A stretch of DNA of 64,000 nucleotides from an uncultured Ruminiclostridium sp. (GTDB lineage: Bacteria > Bacillota > Clostridia > Oscillospirales > Ruminococcaceae): positions 8,220-72,219 of the forward strand of contig CAKSFR010000014.1 in the NCBI GenBank assembly GCA_934454635.1. The letters are read 5' to 3'. The position numbers were made by a program, and so were the translations under genes. Positions within the stretch are counted from its first letter, which is position 1, and each line of letters begins with the position of its first letter. The notes beneath the pieces are model-generated. The model saw nothing but the letters and a program-made list of their open reading frames with translations, searched no databases and was not told where the DNA came from. This document shows positions 15,131-24,253 of the stretch, in pieces.

Positions 15131-17548
15131 ATGGCAATTAAAATTGCACTTGCCGGAAACCCGAACACAGGTAAAACCACGCTGTTCAATGCGCTCACCG
15201 GCTCAAATCAGTTTGTCGGCAACTGGCCCGGCGTTACCGTAGAAAAGAAAGAGGGTAAGCTCAAGGGTCACAGCGACGTTACAATCACAGACCTTCCCGG
15301 TATTTATTCGCTTTCTCCGTATACTCTCGAAGAAGTAGTTGCGAGAAATTATCTCGTTAGCGAACGCCCTGACGCGATCCTGAATATTATCGACGGTACT
15401 AACCTTGAAAGAAACCTTTACCTCACAACTCAGCTCGTTGAACTCGGAATCCCGGTTGTATGTGCGGTAAATATGATGGACGTCGTTAAGAAGAACGGCG
15501 ATAAAATCGACACCCAGCAGCTTGCAAAGGAACTTGGCTGCGTTGTTACCGAAATTTCCGCGTTAAAGGGAACAGGTATCACCGAGGCTGCCGAAAAGGC
15601 TGTCCGCGCCGCAGAAGCGGGCGAACGCGTTATTCCGCGCCACAGCTTTTCCGGAAGCGTTGAGCACGCAATCGCTCACATTGAAGAAGCGTTTCTGCAT
15701 GATGTTCCCGAAGAGCAGCAGCGTTGGTACGCGATAAAGATTTTTGAGCGCGACGAAAAGGTTCTTGAAGCGCTGAAGATCGACAAGTCCACACTTGAGC
15801 ATATCGAAACCGATATTGCGGCTTGCGAAAAAGAAATGGACGACGACAGCGAAAGCATCATCACAAACGAGCGCTATATCTACATAGGCGAAGTTATCAA
15901 GAGCTGCTTAAAGAAGAAAAACAAGGGTGCTGCAACAACGTCGGATAAGATCGACCGTATCGTTACAAACAGATTCCTCGGTCTGCCGATTTTCGCAGTT
16001 ATCATGTTCCTCGTTTATTACATTTCAATGGTAACCGTAGGTTCTGCGGCAACAGACTGGGCAAACGACGGACTCTTCGGCGACGGTTGGCATCTTTTTG
16101 GTATCGGCACTGCTGATTACGAAGCGGCTGTTGAAGAATACGGCGATACAGACCCGATTTTTGAAGCCGTTGCAGAACAGTACGGTACAGAAGATGCAGA
16201 AGAGCTGAAAACGCTCGTTCCTGCCGACGCGACCGTTGAATATGTTCTTGAAGATGAAGAAACTCTCGAACAGACAACCGAAACCGCGGATTATGAAGCT
16301 ATTTCTTCCGCAATCGAAAATTACGGCAACGAGCCTGACCCCGCTGAATACGGCGTGTGGGTTCCCGGTGTGCCTGTTCTTGTTGAAAGCGGACTTGACG
16401 CGATAAACTGCGCTGACTGGCTCAAGGGTCTTATCCTTGACGGTATTGTTGCCGGCGTAGGCGCGGTACTCGGCTTCGTTCCGCAGATGCTCGTTCTCTT
16501 CCTGCTGCTTGCATTCCTTGAAGCGTGCGGCTACATGGCGAGAATTGCATTCGTACTCGACAGAATCTTCCGTAAGTTCGGTCTTTCCGGTAAATCCTTT
16601 ATCCCGATGCTTATCGGTACAGGCTGCGGTATTCCCGGTATCATGGCGAGCAGAACGATTGAAAACGAACGCGATCGCCGTATGACTATCATGACCACGA
16701 CATTTATCCCCTGCGGCGCAAAGGTTCCGTTTATCGCAATGGTTGCAGGCGCTATCTTCGGCGGCTCTCCTTGGGTTTCCACAAGCGCATACTTCGTCGG
16801 AATGGCTTCGATTATTATTTCTGGCATCATGCTTAAAAAGACGAAGATGTTCGCGGGCGAACCTGCTCCGTTCGTTATGGAGCTTCCCGCTTACCACCTC
16901 CCGACCGTTTCAAACGTTCTCCGTTCGATGTGGGAGCGCGGTTGGTCGTTCATTAAGAAAGCGGGAACTATCATTCTTCTTTCGACAGTCCTCGTTTGGT
17001 TCACTTCTTACTTCGGATTTACTCCCGACGGCTTCAGAATGCTCTCTGAGGAAGAACTCGATATGTCTATCTTAGCCGCTATCGGCAACGGTATCGCTTG
17101 GATATTCGCACCTCTCGGCTGGGGCACATGGGAAGCTGCGGTTGCTTCTATCACAGGTCTTGTTGCAAAGGAAAACATCGTTGGTACAATGGGTATCCTC
17201 TACGGTGCGGAAGGAAACGTATATGCAACGCTCGCTAACGTATTCACATCTGTAAGCGGCTATTCATTCCTCGTATTCAACCTCCTCTGCGCTCCCTGCT
17301 TCGCAGCTATCGGCGCTATCCGCCGCGAAATGAACAACGCAAAGTGGACTTGGTTCGCTATTGCATACCAGTGCGGTTTTGCTTATGCTATCGCGCTGAT
17401 GGTTAACCAGTTCGGCGGACTTTTCACAGGCAATGTAAACGTAGTTGGTCTTATCTTTGCAGTCCTTGTTCTTGCAGGTATGATTTATATGCTCGTAAGA
17501 CCTTATAAGGAAGCTACAAAGCTCACCAAGGACGTTAAGGTTAAGTAA
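15131..17548 (+). CDS. feoB: Ferrous iron transporter FeoB
   Basis: An 805-residue protein with an N-terminal GTPase domain: G1 GNPNTGKTTLFNALTGS, G2 region NWPGVTVE, G3 DLPGIYS, G4 NMMD. The helical GDI region follows, then the membrane core with GCGIPGIMASRTIENERDRR and TTFIPCGAKVPFIAMV, whose Cys residues are conserved in FeoB. It imports Fe2+ across the cell membrane. Between the first membrane helix (near 16030) and the next (near 16430) is an acidic extracytoplasmic loop of roughly 130 residues, rich in Glu/Asp/Thr and longer than in E. coli FeoB. An AAGAAAGGA site precedes the ATG. Confidence 0.97.
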   Translation: MAIKIALAGNPNTGKTTLFNALTGSNQFVGNWPGVTVEKKEGKLKGHSDVTITDLPGIYSLSPYTLEEVVARNYLVSERPDAILNIIDGTNLERNLYLTTQLVELGIPVVCAVNMMDVVKKNGDKIDTQQLAKELGCVVTEISALKGTGITEAAEKAVRAAEAGERVIPRHSFSGSVEHAIAHIEEAFLHDVPEEQQRWYAIKIFERDEKVLEALKIDKSTLEHIETDIAACEKEMDDDSESIITNERYIYIGEVIKSCLKKKNKGAATTSDKIDRIVTNRFLGLPIFAVIMFLVYYISMVTVGSAATDWANDGLFGDGWHLFGIGTADYEAAVEEYGDTDPIFEAVAEQYGTEDAEELKTLVPADATVEYVLEDEETLEQTTETADYEAISSAIENYGNEPDPAEYGVWVPGVPVLVESGLDAINCADWLKGLILDGIVAGVGAVLGFVPQMLVLFLLLAFLEACGYMARIAFVLDRIFRKFGLSGKSFIPMLIGTGCGIPGIMASRTIENERDRRMTIMTTTFIPCGAKVPFIAMVAGAIFGGSPWVSTSAYFVGMASIIISGIMLKKTKMFAGEPAPFVMELPAYHLPTVSNVLRSMWERGWSFIKKAGTIILLSTVLVWFTSYFGFTPDGFRMLSEEELDMSILAAIGNGIAWIFAPLGWGTWEAAVASITGLVAKENIVGTMGILYGAEGNVYATLANVFTSVSGYSFLVFNLLCAPCFAAIGAIRREMNNAKWTWFAIAYQCGFAYAIALMVNQFGGLFTGNVNVVGLIFAVLVLAGMIYMLVRPYKEATKLTKDVKVK

Positions 17549-17557
17549 GGTGATTTT

Positions 17558-17707
17558 ATGGGAACAGTTATTGTAGGAGCAATACTTGCGGCAATTCTGA
17601 TTGCTGTTGCCGTCAAGTTGATTAAGGACAAGAAAAAAGGAAAATCAAGCTGCGGCAGCAACTGTGCGCATTGCGCTATGGCAGGAAAATGCCATAACCA
17701 CAAATAA
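17558..17707 (+). CDS. FeoB-associated Cys-rich membrane protein
   Basis: A 49-residue protein that is too short for most gene finders. It has one membrane helix (residues 3-21), a Lys-rich stop-transfer segment and a Cys/His tail, SSCGSNCAHCAMAGKCHNHK. This is the layout of the FeoB_associated family (PF12669), thought to aid Fe2+ handling at FeoB. GTAAGGTGA lies just ahead of the ATG and overlaps the feoB stop region. It ends the feo operon, with a terminator 37 bases further on. Confidence 0.93.
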   Translation: MGTVIVGAILAAILIAVAVKLIKDKKKGKSSCGSNCAHCAMAGKCHNHK

Positions 17708-17743
17708 TAAGGCGAAAGGAAATTTATATTTCCTCAGCCTAAT

Positions 17744-17773
17744 GAAAAAGTCCGGTTAACGCCGGGCTTTTTC
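17744..17773 (+). terminator. feo operon terminator
   Basis: GAAAAAGTCCGG / CCGGGCTTTTTC stem around TTAACG, with a T-rich 3' side. A weaker AGGAAAT/ATTTCCT hairpin lies just before it. Confidence 0.82.
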
Positions 17774-17886
17774 TTTGTTTATGAGCAGTTTACACGGCTG
17801 AACGCTTTGATACGGGAAATTATTTCGGAAATTTCGCTTTAGCCACTTCACAAATCGATAATTATGTGATATAATGCAATGTATTA

Positions 17887-17980
17887 CGGCTTATACTTAG
17901 CGCCAACTAAAAACTATAAAAAATCGAGTATATTGGTTATATAAAGATTTTTTTCTACAGTTATGGGCGATCAGTATTAA
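17887..17980 (+). repeat. ~94-base dispersed repeat, copy A
   Basis: It begins CGGCTTATACTTAGCGCC and contains AAAAATCGAGTATAT. The first ~45 bases match copy B (20163) closely. The ends are imperfect inverted repeats (TTATACT... / ...AGTATTAA). It sits in the leader of the rqcP gene. Confidence 0.65.
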
Positions 17981-18008
17981 TTACACTGAAATTTAAAGGA
18001 GAAAATAT

Positions 18009-18248
18009 ATGCGGCTTGACAAATATCTCAAGGTTTCGCGCCTTATAAAGCGCAGAACGGTTGCGAACGAAGCCTGCGACGCGGATAAAATAAGCGTTAA
18101 CGGAAAAATCGCGCGGGCGTCATACGACGTTAAGGTCGGCGATGTAATTGAAATAAATATGGGAAAAACGCCTCTCAAAGTAAAGGTCATGAAGGTTGTT
18201 GAGGTTGTCGGAAAGGACGGCGCTTCCGAACTTTACTCAATAATCTGA
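18009..18248 (+). CDS. rqcP: S4-domain ribosome quality control protein RqcP
   Basis: A 79-residue S4 RNA-binding protein, RLDKYLKVSRLIKRRTVANE at the start and a typical S4 fold throughout. It is the YabO/RqcP type, which binds stalled 50S subunits and works with RqcH in C-terminal alanine tailing. The link to yabP, yabQ and divIC downstream matches the Bacillus yabO-yabP-yabQ-divIC order and strengthens the assignment over the related Hsp15. An AAAGGAGAA site precedes the ATG. Confidence 0.92.
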   Translation: MRLDKYLKVSRLIKRRTVANEACDADKISVNGKIARASYDVKVGDVIEINMGKTPLKVKVMKVVEVVGKDGASELYSII

Positions 18249-18318
18249 AAGATAGGTTCTATTTGTCCCGAAAAGCACATAAATATGAATATGTAATCTG
18301 TACATATTCGAGGTGCTT

Positions 18319-18579
18319 ATGAACAAACATAGTCTTATTTTGGAAAATCGCGAATATCTGCGCATGAGCGGAGTGAAAAGCACGCAAAGGTTCGGTGAAA
18401 ACGAGATAGCCGTTTATACCGAAAGCGGTGATTTGATGATACGCGGAAGCGGACTTGAAGTCGGTATGCTTGATATGACAACGGGTGAATTTGAGCTTCG
18501 CGGAAGGATCAACGAAATAAGCTACCTTTCCGAGGGACAGCACGTTCCCGGAAATGTGATAAGCCGTCTGTTCAGGTAA
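18319..18579 (+). CDS. yabP: Sporulation protein YabP
   Basis: An 86-residue YabP-family protein: LENREYLRMSGVKSTQRFGE, then IAVYTESGDLMIRGSGLEV and LDMTTGEFELRGRINEISY, the family's beta-rich core. It acts in the mother cell during spore formation (known for the family). The ATG at 18319 is chosen over a GTG at 18313 because GAGGTG would be its ribosome site. It is followed by yabQ after 5 bases. Confidence 0.94.
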   Translation: MNKHSLILENREYLRMSGVKSTQRFGENEIAVYTESGDLMIRGSGLEVGMLDMTTGEFELRGRINEISYLSEGQHVPGNVISRLFR

Positions 18580-18584
18580 ATGCC

Positions 18585-19145
18585 ATGTTTGAAACGACGC
18601 ATGATGTACTGACGCAGCTCGGACAGTTCGCGCTTGTCGGTTTTTTTCTCGGCTTGCTGTATGATTTTTTCAGGATACTGCGTATTTTGTTCAGGCACCC
18701 TAAGCTGCTTGTCAATATCGAAGACATTGTTTTTATGCCGTTTGCGGCGTTTGTGCTTTTCTGCTTTTCGGTTGAAATCGGGCTGGGCGCGTTTAGGCTG
18801 TATTATCTGCTTTCCGCACTGTTCGGAGCTGCCGTTTATCACTTTACTTTCGGCTATCTGACGAGATTTGCTGCGGAGCTGATACGGAAGATTTTGTTTG
18901 CTGTGGCAAAAATTGCAAACAAAATTATTTTGAAACCGCTAAAAAAAGTTTTTGGTGCAATTTATCCGAAAATACGTTCGGTATTTGGTACAATTTGCCG
19001 AAAAAGTAAAAAAGTTGCAGAAAAAGTGCGAATGCCCTTGAAAAGGCGGCGCGAAATGGTGTATAATAACAGTATTAGTAATATGGGCGAAGTAGGCGGT
19101 GAGGAACGAAGTGTTATTAAAGCAAAAGTCAGAAAAAAAGCATAA
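18585..19145 (+). CDS. yabQ: Spore cortex protein YabQ
   Basis: A 186-residue membrane protein with about four to five N-terminal membrane segments (ALVGFFLGLLYDFFRILRILF is the family signature area) and a long basic cytoplasmic tail from about residue 115. YabQ is needed for spore cortex assembly. Its end overlaps the start of divIC by 47 bases, so the two are probably coupled. No ribosome site is clear, consistent with read-through from yabP. Confidence 0.92.
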   Translation: MFETTHDVLTQLGQFALVGFFLGLLYDFFRILRILFRHPKLLVNIEDIVFMPFAAFVLFCFSVEIGLGAFRLYYLLSALFGAAVYHFTFGYLTRFAAELIRKILFAVAKIANKIILKPLKKVFGAIYPKIRSVFGTICRKSKKVAEKVRMPLKRRREMVYNNSISNMGEVGGEERSVIKAKVRKKA

Positions 19146-19413
19146 GCGTTCCTTTTTTGCGGGAATTATCGCGGTAGCGGTACTTGTCTACGCTGTTATA
19201 AACCTCGTTTCGATTCAGGTTTCGATCGCCCAGAAATCAACGGAATACGACGAGCTTTCGTCGAAATTATCTCAGCTCAGGACCCAGAACGAGCAGCTTG
19301 AGCGCTATGCAAACGAGGAATATCGTATAGACTATATTGAGGAAATCGCCCGGGACGAGCTTGAATACTCATATCCCGACGAAAAAATATACTATTTTGT
19401 TCCGACAAATTGA
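19099..19413 (+). CDS. divIC: Septum formation initiator DivIC/FtsB-like
   Basis: A 104-residue bitopic protein: basic N-terminus, one membrane helix (about 19-41), then a leucine-heptad coiled coil, TEYDELSSKLSQLRTQNEQL, and the conserved tail IARDELEYSYPDEKIYYFV. It acts in the divisome with FtsL and DivIB. A GTG start at 19099 (with GGCGGTGAGG context) or a later GTG at 19111 are both possible; its start lies inside yabQ. Family and order match the known yabPQ-divIC cluster. Confidence 0.9.
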   Translation: MRNEVLLKQKSEKKHKRSFFAGIIAVAVLVYAVINLVSIQVSIAQKSTEYDELSSKLSQLRTQNEQLERYANEEYRIDYIEEIARDELEYSYPDEKIYYFVPTN

Positions 19414-19430
19414 ATTGAATCGGTGAAGCC

Positions 19431-19538
19431 ATGAAAAATAAGGATAGAGAAAAACTTTCGGCGGCGTTTAGGATAATCGCCCTTTGCGTCGCGGTTATAA
19501 TGACAATCGGAATAGTTTTACAGGCGTTTTTGTACTGA
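19431..19538 (+). CDS. Small single-pass membrane protein, 35 residues
   Basis: The frame MKNKDREKLSAAFRIIALC continues into a hydrophobic helix (about residues 13-34) and ends at 19538. A charged N-terminus plus one helix resembles small membrane proteins such as DUF4044, but I cannot claim membership. It lies 17 bases after divIC, and GGTGAAGCC gives only a modest ribosome site. It may belong to the divIC transcript. The size makes the call tentative. Confidence 0.55.
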   Translation: MKNKDREKLSAAFRIIALCVAVIMTIGIVLQAFLY

Positions 19539-19577
19539 GCCTTTTAAGACGTTATCAATTTTTACGGAGGTTTAAAT

Positions 19578-20159
19578 ATGTCCAACAAAATTTTAATCGA
19601 AACTTCTGCGCGTCACGTTCACGTTACGCAGGAAGCGCTTGAAGCGTTATTCGGAAAGGGTGCGCAGCTTACAAAGAAGAAGGATCTTTCCCAGCCCGGT
19701 CAGTTTGCGTGCGAGGAAAGAGTTACAATCGTAGGTCCGAAGAAGGAACTTGCAAACGTATCTATTCTCGGACCTGTACGTCCTGCAACGCAGGTCGAGC
19801 TTTCCGCTACGGACGCGCGTTCCATCGGTCTTCCGATTGCTATTCGCGAATCCGGCGATATTGCGGGAACTCCCGGATGTAAGATCATCGGGCCTGCGGG
19901 CGAAATCGAAATCAGCGAGGGCGTTATCGTTGCGAAGCGCCACATTCACATGATTCCCGAAACCGCAGAAAAGCTCGGCCTGAAGAATAAGGACATTGTC
20001 TGGGTAAAGGCTGAAACAAACGGAAGAACCGCTATCCTCGGTGATGTTGTAGTAAGAGTAAGCGAGAATTTTGCCGACGCAATGCATATCGACACCGACG
20101 AATCCAACGCAATTTCCGCTTCCGCAAACCTTATGGGCGAAATCATCAAGGAGCTTTAA
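19578..20159 (+). CDS. pduL: Phosphate acyltransferase PduL-type
   Basis: A 193-residue PduL phosphotransacylase (acetyl/propanoyl-CoA plus phosphate to acyl phosphate plus CoA). Zinc-binding histidines appear in SARHVHVTQE (about 13) and AKRHIHMIPE (about 119), together with RPATQVELSATDA and GDVVVRVSENFADAMHIDTDE. There is no N-terminal microcompartment targeting extension and no shell-protein gene nearby, so it probably serves as the cell's main phosphotransacetylase for acetate formation. An ACGGAGG site precedes the ATG. Confidence 0.94.
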   Translation: MSNKILIETSARHVHVTQEALEALFGKGAQLTKKKDLSQPGQFACEERVTIVGPKKELANVSILGPVRPATQVELSATDARSIGLPIAIRESGDIAGTPGCKIIGPAGEIEISEGVIVAKRHIHMIPETAEKLGLKNKDIVWVKAETNGRTAILGDVVVRVSENFADAMHIDTDESNAISASANLMGEIIKEL

Positions 20160-20162
20160 AAC

Positions 20163-20256
20163 CGGCTTATACTCAGCACCAATTAAAAACTGTACAAAAA
20201 CGAGTATAATCTTTGCGCAGGTTATATGAGATGGTTTTTGGTGCATAAGTATTATA
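20163..20256 (+). repeat. ~94-base dispersed repeat, copy B
   Basis: CGGCTTATACTCAGCACC begins the element, which contains AAAACGAGTATAAT and ends near GGTGCATAAGTATTAT. It is closely alignable with copy A over the first 45 bases. It lies between pduL and sbcD. A short hairpin, CTGCCCGATTTATTCGGGCAG, around 20263-20284 follows, perhaps the pduL terminator. Confidence 0.65.
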
Positions 20257-20304
20257 CATACCGCTGCCCGATTTATTCGGGCAGTTTTTTATAGGGAGAA
20301 AAAC

Positions 20305-21447
20305 ATGAAATTTGTTCACCTTTCTGATCTCCACCTCGGAAAGCGGGTCGGCGAGTTCTCCATGCTTGAGGAACAGAAGCACATTTTAGCGCAGATAATC
20401 GGGATAATTGCAGAGGAAAAGCCTGACGGCGTTTTTATTGCGGGAGATATCTATGATAAGGCGCTGCCTTCGGCAGAGGCGGTCGTGCTTTTTGATGATT
20501 TTCTGGTTCAGCTTGCCGCGCTGAGAACGCAGGTGTTCATCATCAGCGGAAACCACGATTCCCCCGAGCGGCTCGCGTTCGGGAATCGCCTTATCGACGC
20601 AGGCGGAATACATATTTCGCCCGTTTACAGCGGTGAAATAAAGCCGTTTTCGATCGTCGGCGAATGCGGCACAGCCGATATATATATGCTGCCGTTTATT
20701 AAGCCCGCAAACGTTCGCGCCTGTTTTCCGGACGAAAAAATCGAAAGCTATACCGACGCGGTGAGGCTTGCGGTCGATAAAATGCGCATAAATAAGAGCA
20801 GCATGAACATTTTGCTGACGCATCAGTTTGTTACAGGCGCAGAGAGGTCGGATTCGGAGGATAAAATTTCTGTGGGCGGTACGGATAATGTTGACGCAAG
20901 CGTGTTCGACGGTTTTGATTATGTCGCGCTGGGGCATATACACAAGCCGCAGAATATCGGCACGGAACGCATAAGATACTGCGGAACGCCGCTTAAATAT
21001 TCATTTTCGGAAACGGGACAGGATAAGTCTGTTACCGTGGCTGAGCTTAACGGAAAGCGTTGTCTGAACGTTAGAACGATTCCGCTTGTTCCGCTGCATG
21101 ATATGCACGAGATAAGCGGAAAATATGCGGAACTTACACTAAAAAGCTTTTATGAAAAAACGACATATATGAATGATTATATGCACATTACTCTGACGGA
21201 CGAGGACGATATTCCGGACGCGGTAATGAAGCTTCGGACGATATACCGCAATCTGATGAAGCTGGATTACGACAACACGAGAACGCGGCACAGTGCAGAT
21301 GTGAACGGCGCGCAGGCGGTCGAAAGCAAGTCGCCGCTTGAGCTTTTTTCCGAGTTTTTTGAATTGCGGAATGGCTCGGAAATGTCGCCCGAACAATCGG
21401 AATTTATGGCGAAAATTATTGAGAGCGTTTGGGAGGAAGAGGAATGA
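20305..21447 (+). CDS. sbcD: Exonuclease subunit SbcD (Mre11-like)
   Basis: A 380-residue metallophosphoesterase with the SbcD phosphodiesterase motifs HLSDLHLGKR, AGDIYDKALP, SGNHDSPERLAF, LLTHQFVTG and ALGHIHKPQ, then a C-terminal capping region. With SbcC it forms the ATP-dependent nuclease that opens DNA hairpins and palindromes. The stop overlaps the sbcC start as ATGA. Its presence is of interest beside the long palindromes found elsewhere in the window. Confidence 0.96.
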   Translation: MKFVHLSDLHLGKRVGEFSMLEEQKHILAQIIGIIAEEKPDGVFIAGDIYDKALPSAEAVVLFDDFLVQLAALRTQVFIISGNHDSPERLAFGNRLIDAGGIHISPVYSGEIKPFSIVGECGTADIYMLPFIKPANVRACFPDEKIESYTDAVRLAVDKMRINKSSMNILLTHQFVTGAERSDSEDKISVGGTDNVDASVFDGFDYVALGHIHKPQNIGTERIRYCGTPLKYSFSETGQDKSVTVAELNGKRCLNVRTIPLVPLHDMHEISGKYAELTLKSFYEKTTYMNDYMHITLTDEDDIPDAVMKLRTIYRNLMKLDYDNTRTRHSADVNGAQAVESKSPLELFSEFFELRNGSEMSPEQSEFMAKIIESVWEEEE

Positions 21448-24209
21448 GGCCGATAAAGCTGGTAATGTCCGCGTTCGGACCTTATGCGGGGCGTCAGGAT
21501 CTTATGCTTGACGACTTGGGAACAAGCGGGATTTATCTCATCACAGGCGACACGGGCGCGGGTAAGACGTCAATTTTCGACGCAATAACTTTCGCTCTTT
21601 TCGGAGAAGCCAGCGGAAGCGGCAGAGAACCGAATATGCTTCGCTCAAAATACGCTTCTCCGTCAGAACCTACCGAGGTTGAACTGACGTTTGGGTACGG
21701 CGGCGAAGTGTACCGCATAAAGCGAAATCCCGAATATGAGCGGCCGAAATCGCGCGGCGAGGGAACGACCTCTATAAAAGCTAATGCGGAGTTTTATTAT
21801 CCCGACGGCAGGGTCGTAACAAGGCTGAAAGACGTAAACCGCGCTGTCGGCGAGCTGCTCGGAGTTGACCGCGAACAGTTTTCGCAAATCGCGATGATTG
21901 CGCAGGGGGAATTTCTGAAGCTGCTGCTTTCGACAACCGACGAGCGGAAAAAGATTTTCCGCAAATTGTTTGCCACGCAGCGTTTCAGCGCTTTACAGGA
22001 TCGACTGAAAGCGGAAACTGCGGAACTAAAGCTCAGGTGCGAAGCTTCGCGCGCGAGCGTCGCTCAGTATATCGGCGGGATCGTCTGCGGCGAAGAGAGC
22101 GGACTGTACGAAGAAACGGAAAATGCAAAAGCGGGAAATATGCCGCTCGGCGAGGTACAGGAGCTGCTTGAAAGGCTCATTGAATTTGACAAAAACGAAA
22201 AAAAAAACCTTTCCGAGCAAATCGACGGATATGAAAAAAAGCTGGCGGAAGTTACCCGCGTTCTGACCAAAGCGGAGGAGCAAAGAAAGTCCGAGGAATC
22301 GGCGAAAAAAACGCGTGAAGAGCTTTCTGTTCAGCAGCCGCGGCTTGAATCGCTCAGAAGTGTGCTTTCGGAGCAGGAAAAGCAGCTTTTGCGGGCAAAG
22401 TCGCTTAACGAAACAGCTTCCGCGATAAGAGCCGAGCTGCCGGATTATGCGGAACTTGACAAAAAGAAAGCTTTTTCGGCGGCTGCGGCGCTCGAAATTG
22501 AGCGTGCGGATACAGAATTTTCAGCAAAGAAGAAAGAAAATGAAGCTAAGCGTGCCGAAATCGCAGAGCTGAAAAATGAACAGGAAAAGCTGACGGGAGC
22601 CGGCGAAGAAAGCGCAGTTCTGGCTGCGAAAAGGGACGATATTGAAAGACGGAAAGCCGCGCTTTTCGAGCTTAAAAAAATGCTTTCGGAGCTGAAAACG
22701 GCGGAGGAGAACGTTCGCCGTGCACAGGAGGATTACCTTGCGAGATCGCGCGCGGCAGCTGAAAAAAAGGGACTCTACGAGGAAAAGCACAAGGCTTATC
22801 TGGACGAACAGGCGGGAATAATCGCGCAGACGCTTTCAGAGGGGCAGCCGTGTCCCGTCTGCGGTTCGACCGTACATCCGCACCTTGCGGAGCTTTCGGA
22901 AAGCGCTCCGACAAAGGCGCAGCTTGACAGGTTCAAGACGGAAAGCGAGAAAGCGGAACGCGAAATGACTGCGGCAAGCGCTGCTGCGGGCGAAGCCAAA
23001 GCCGCGCACGAAGCGAAAAAAGCGATTGCCGAAAAAACGATGCGCGAGCAGCTTTCCGTCGGTGATTTTGACGCTGCTGCGGACAGGCTTTCCGAAAAAG
23101 AAGCCGAAGCTTCGGAACAGCTTGCCGAAATGGCGCGGCTGATGAATATTTCCGGGGAAAAGCTGAAAAGACGTGCTTTGCTCGGAAAAATGATTCCCGA
23201 AAAGGAGACTGAGGAGCGCGCGCTGACCGCTGCCGTTTCGGAGCTTTCCGAGAAAATCGCACGGCTTTCCGCCGAAAAGAAAGGCGCGGACGAGCGAATT
23301 GCCGAGCTTTCCGAGAAGCTGAAATTCGCCGCAAAATCGCAGGCAGAGAGCGAGATCGCGCGTCTTTTGGGCGAAGCTGCCGCGATAGAATCGGATCACC
23401 GCCGTGCGCTTGACGAATGCGGAAAATGCGAAAGGCAGGTTGTCGGGCTGAACGCGGCGCTCGCCGAAGCGGAGAAAAATCTCACGAAAAAGAGCAGCGC
23501 CGATATACCCAAGCTTCAAAGCCGTGTTGCAGAAATTTCGGCAGAAAAAAAGCTGCTTTCGGACAGAAAACAGGCTGCTGCGGTAAGGCTGACCGTAAAT
23601 TGCGCGGCGCTGAAAAATATCGCCGAAAATGCGGCGCAGACTGAAAAAACGGAAGCGCGGCTCGCTTGGGTGAAGTCGCTGTCCGACACCGCGAACGGAA
23701 GTATCAGCGGGAAAGAAAAAATAATGCTGGAAGCGTTTGTACAGATGACGTATTTCGACCGTATCATAAGCCGTGCGAACACCCGTCTTATGGTTATGAC
23801 GGACGGGCAGTACGAGCTTAAACGCCGCCGCGGCGCCGAAAATAACCGCAGCCAGAGCGGACTTGAACTTGACGTAATAGACCATTACAACGGCACGGAG
23901 CGCAGCGTTAAAACCCTTTCCGGCGGTGAATCTTTTAAGGCGTCGCTGTCGCTTGCGCTCGGGCTTTCCGATGAAATACAGTCGTCGGCGGGAGGTATAC
24001 GCCTTGACGCGATGTTTGTTGACGAGGGCTTCGGTTCTCTCGACGAGGACTCGCTCGATCAGGCGATACGCGCGCTTACGGGTCTTGCCGAGGGTAACCG
24101 CCTTGTGGGAATTATATCGCACGTCGCCGAGCTGAAGCAAAAAATCGACAGGCAGATCGTTGTTAAGAAAAACGGCGCAGACGGCAGCACCGCAGAGATA
24201 CGGATATAA
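21444..24209 (+). CDS. sbcC: Exonuclease subunit SbcC (Rad50-like)
   Basis: A 921-residue SMC-like ATPase. It has Walker A GDTGAGKTSIFDAITFALFG near the N-terminus and two long coiled coils rich in Ala/Glu/Lys. Between them is the zinc hook GQPCPVCGSTVHP (around 22848-22886). The C-terminal signature is LSGGESFKASLSLALGLSD and Walker B is DAMFVDEGFGSLDEDSL. The ATG at 21444 overlaps the sbcD stop and has GGAGGAAGAGG ahead, so it is preferred to the upstream in-frame codon at 21429. The length is a little below that of E. coli SbcC. Confidence 0.96.
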   Translation: MRPIKLVMSAFGPYAGRQDLMLDDLGTSGIYLITGDTGAGKTSIFDAITFALFGEASGSGREPNMLRSKYASPSEPTEVELTFGYGGEVYRIKRNPEYERPKSRGEGTTSIKANAEFYYPDGRVVTRLKDVNRAVGELLGVDREQFSQIAMIAQGEFLKLLLSTTDERKKIFRKLFATQRFSALQDRLKAETAELKLRCEASRASVAQYIGGIVCGEESGLYEETENAKAGNMPLGEVQELLERLIEFDKNEKKNLSEQIDGYEKKLAEVTRVLTKAEEQRKSEESAKKTREELSVQQPRLESLRSVLSEQEKQLLRAKSLNETASAIRAELPDYAELDKKKAFSAAAALEIERADTEFSAKKKENEAKRAEIAELKNEQEKLTGAGEESAVLAAKRDDIERRKAALFELKKMLSELKTAEENVRRAQEDYLARSRAAAEKKGLYEEKHKAYLDEQAGIIAQTLSEGQPCPVCGSTVHPHLAELSESAPTKAQLDRFKTESEKAEREMTAASAAAGEAKAAHEAKKAIAEKTMREQLSVGDFDAAADRLSEKEAEASEQLAEMARLMNISGEKLKRRALLGKMIPEKETEERALTAAVSELSEKIARLSAEKKGADERIAELSEKLKFAAKSQAESEIARLLGEAAAIESDHRRALDECGKCERQVVGLNAALAEAEKNLTKKSSADIPKLQSRVAEISAEKKLLSDRKQAAAVRLTVNCAALKNIAENAAQTEKTEARLAWVKSLSDTANGSISGKEKIMLEAFVQMTYFDRIISRANTRLMVMTDGQYELKRRRGAENNRSQSGLELDVIDHYNGTERSVKTLSGGESFKASLSLALGLSDEIQSSAGGIRLDAMFVDEGFGSLDEDSLDQAIRALTGLAEGNRLVGIISHVAELKQKIDRQIVVKKNGADGSTAEIRI

Positions 24210-24215
24210 GCAGCG

Positions 24216-24253
24216 CAAAAAAATCCCCCGTCTGCTGCGCCGCAGAACGGGGA
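24216..24253 (-). terminator. Terminator of the Rsm22-like/AraC unit
   Basis: CCCCGT-CTGC / GCAG-A-ACGGGG stem (24226-24252) with one bulge. The T-run lies on the minus strand (24217-24223), pointing to the minus-strand genes. Confidence 0.7.

Noticed and set aside
16025..16897. Long minus-strand frame opposite feoB
   Set aside because: Shadow of feoB codon usage, with no domain or ribosome site.
19578..20159. PduL as sign of a bacterial microcompartment
   Set aside because: No encapsulation peptide and no shell-protein genes nearby; a housekeeping phosphotransacetylase is simpler.
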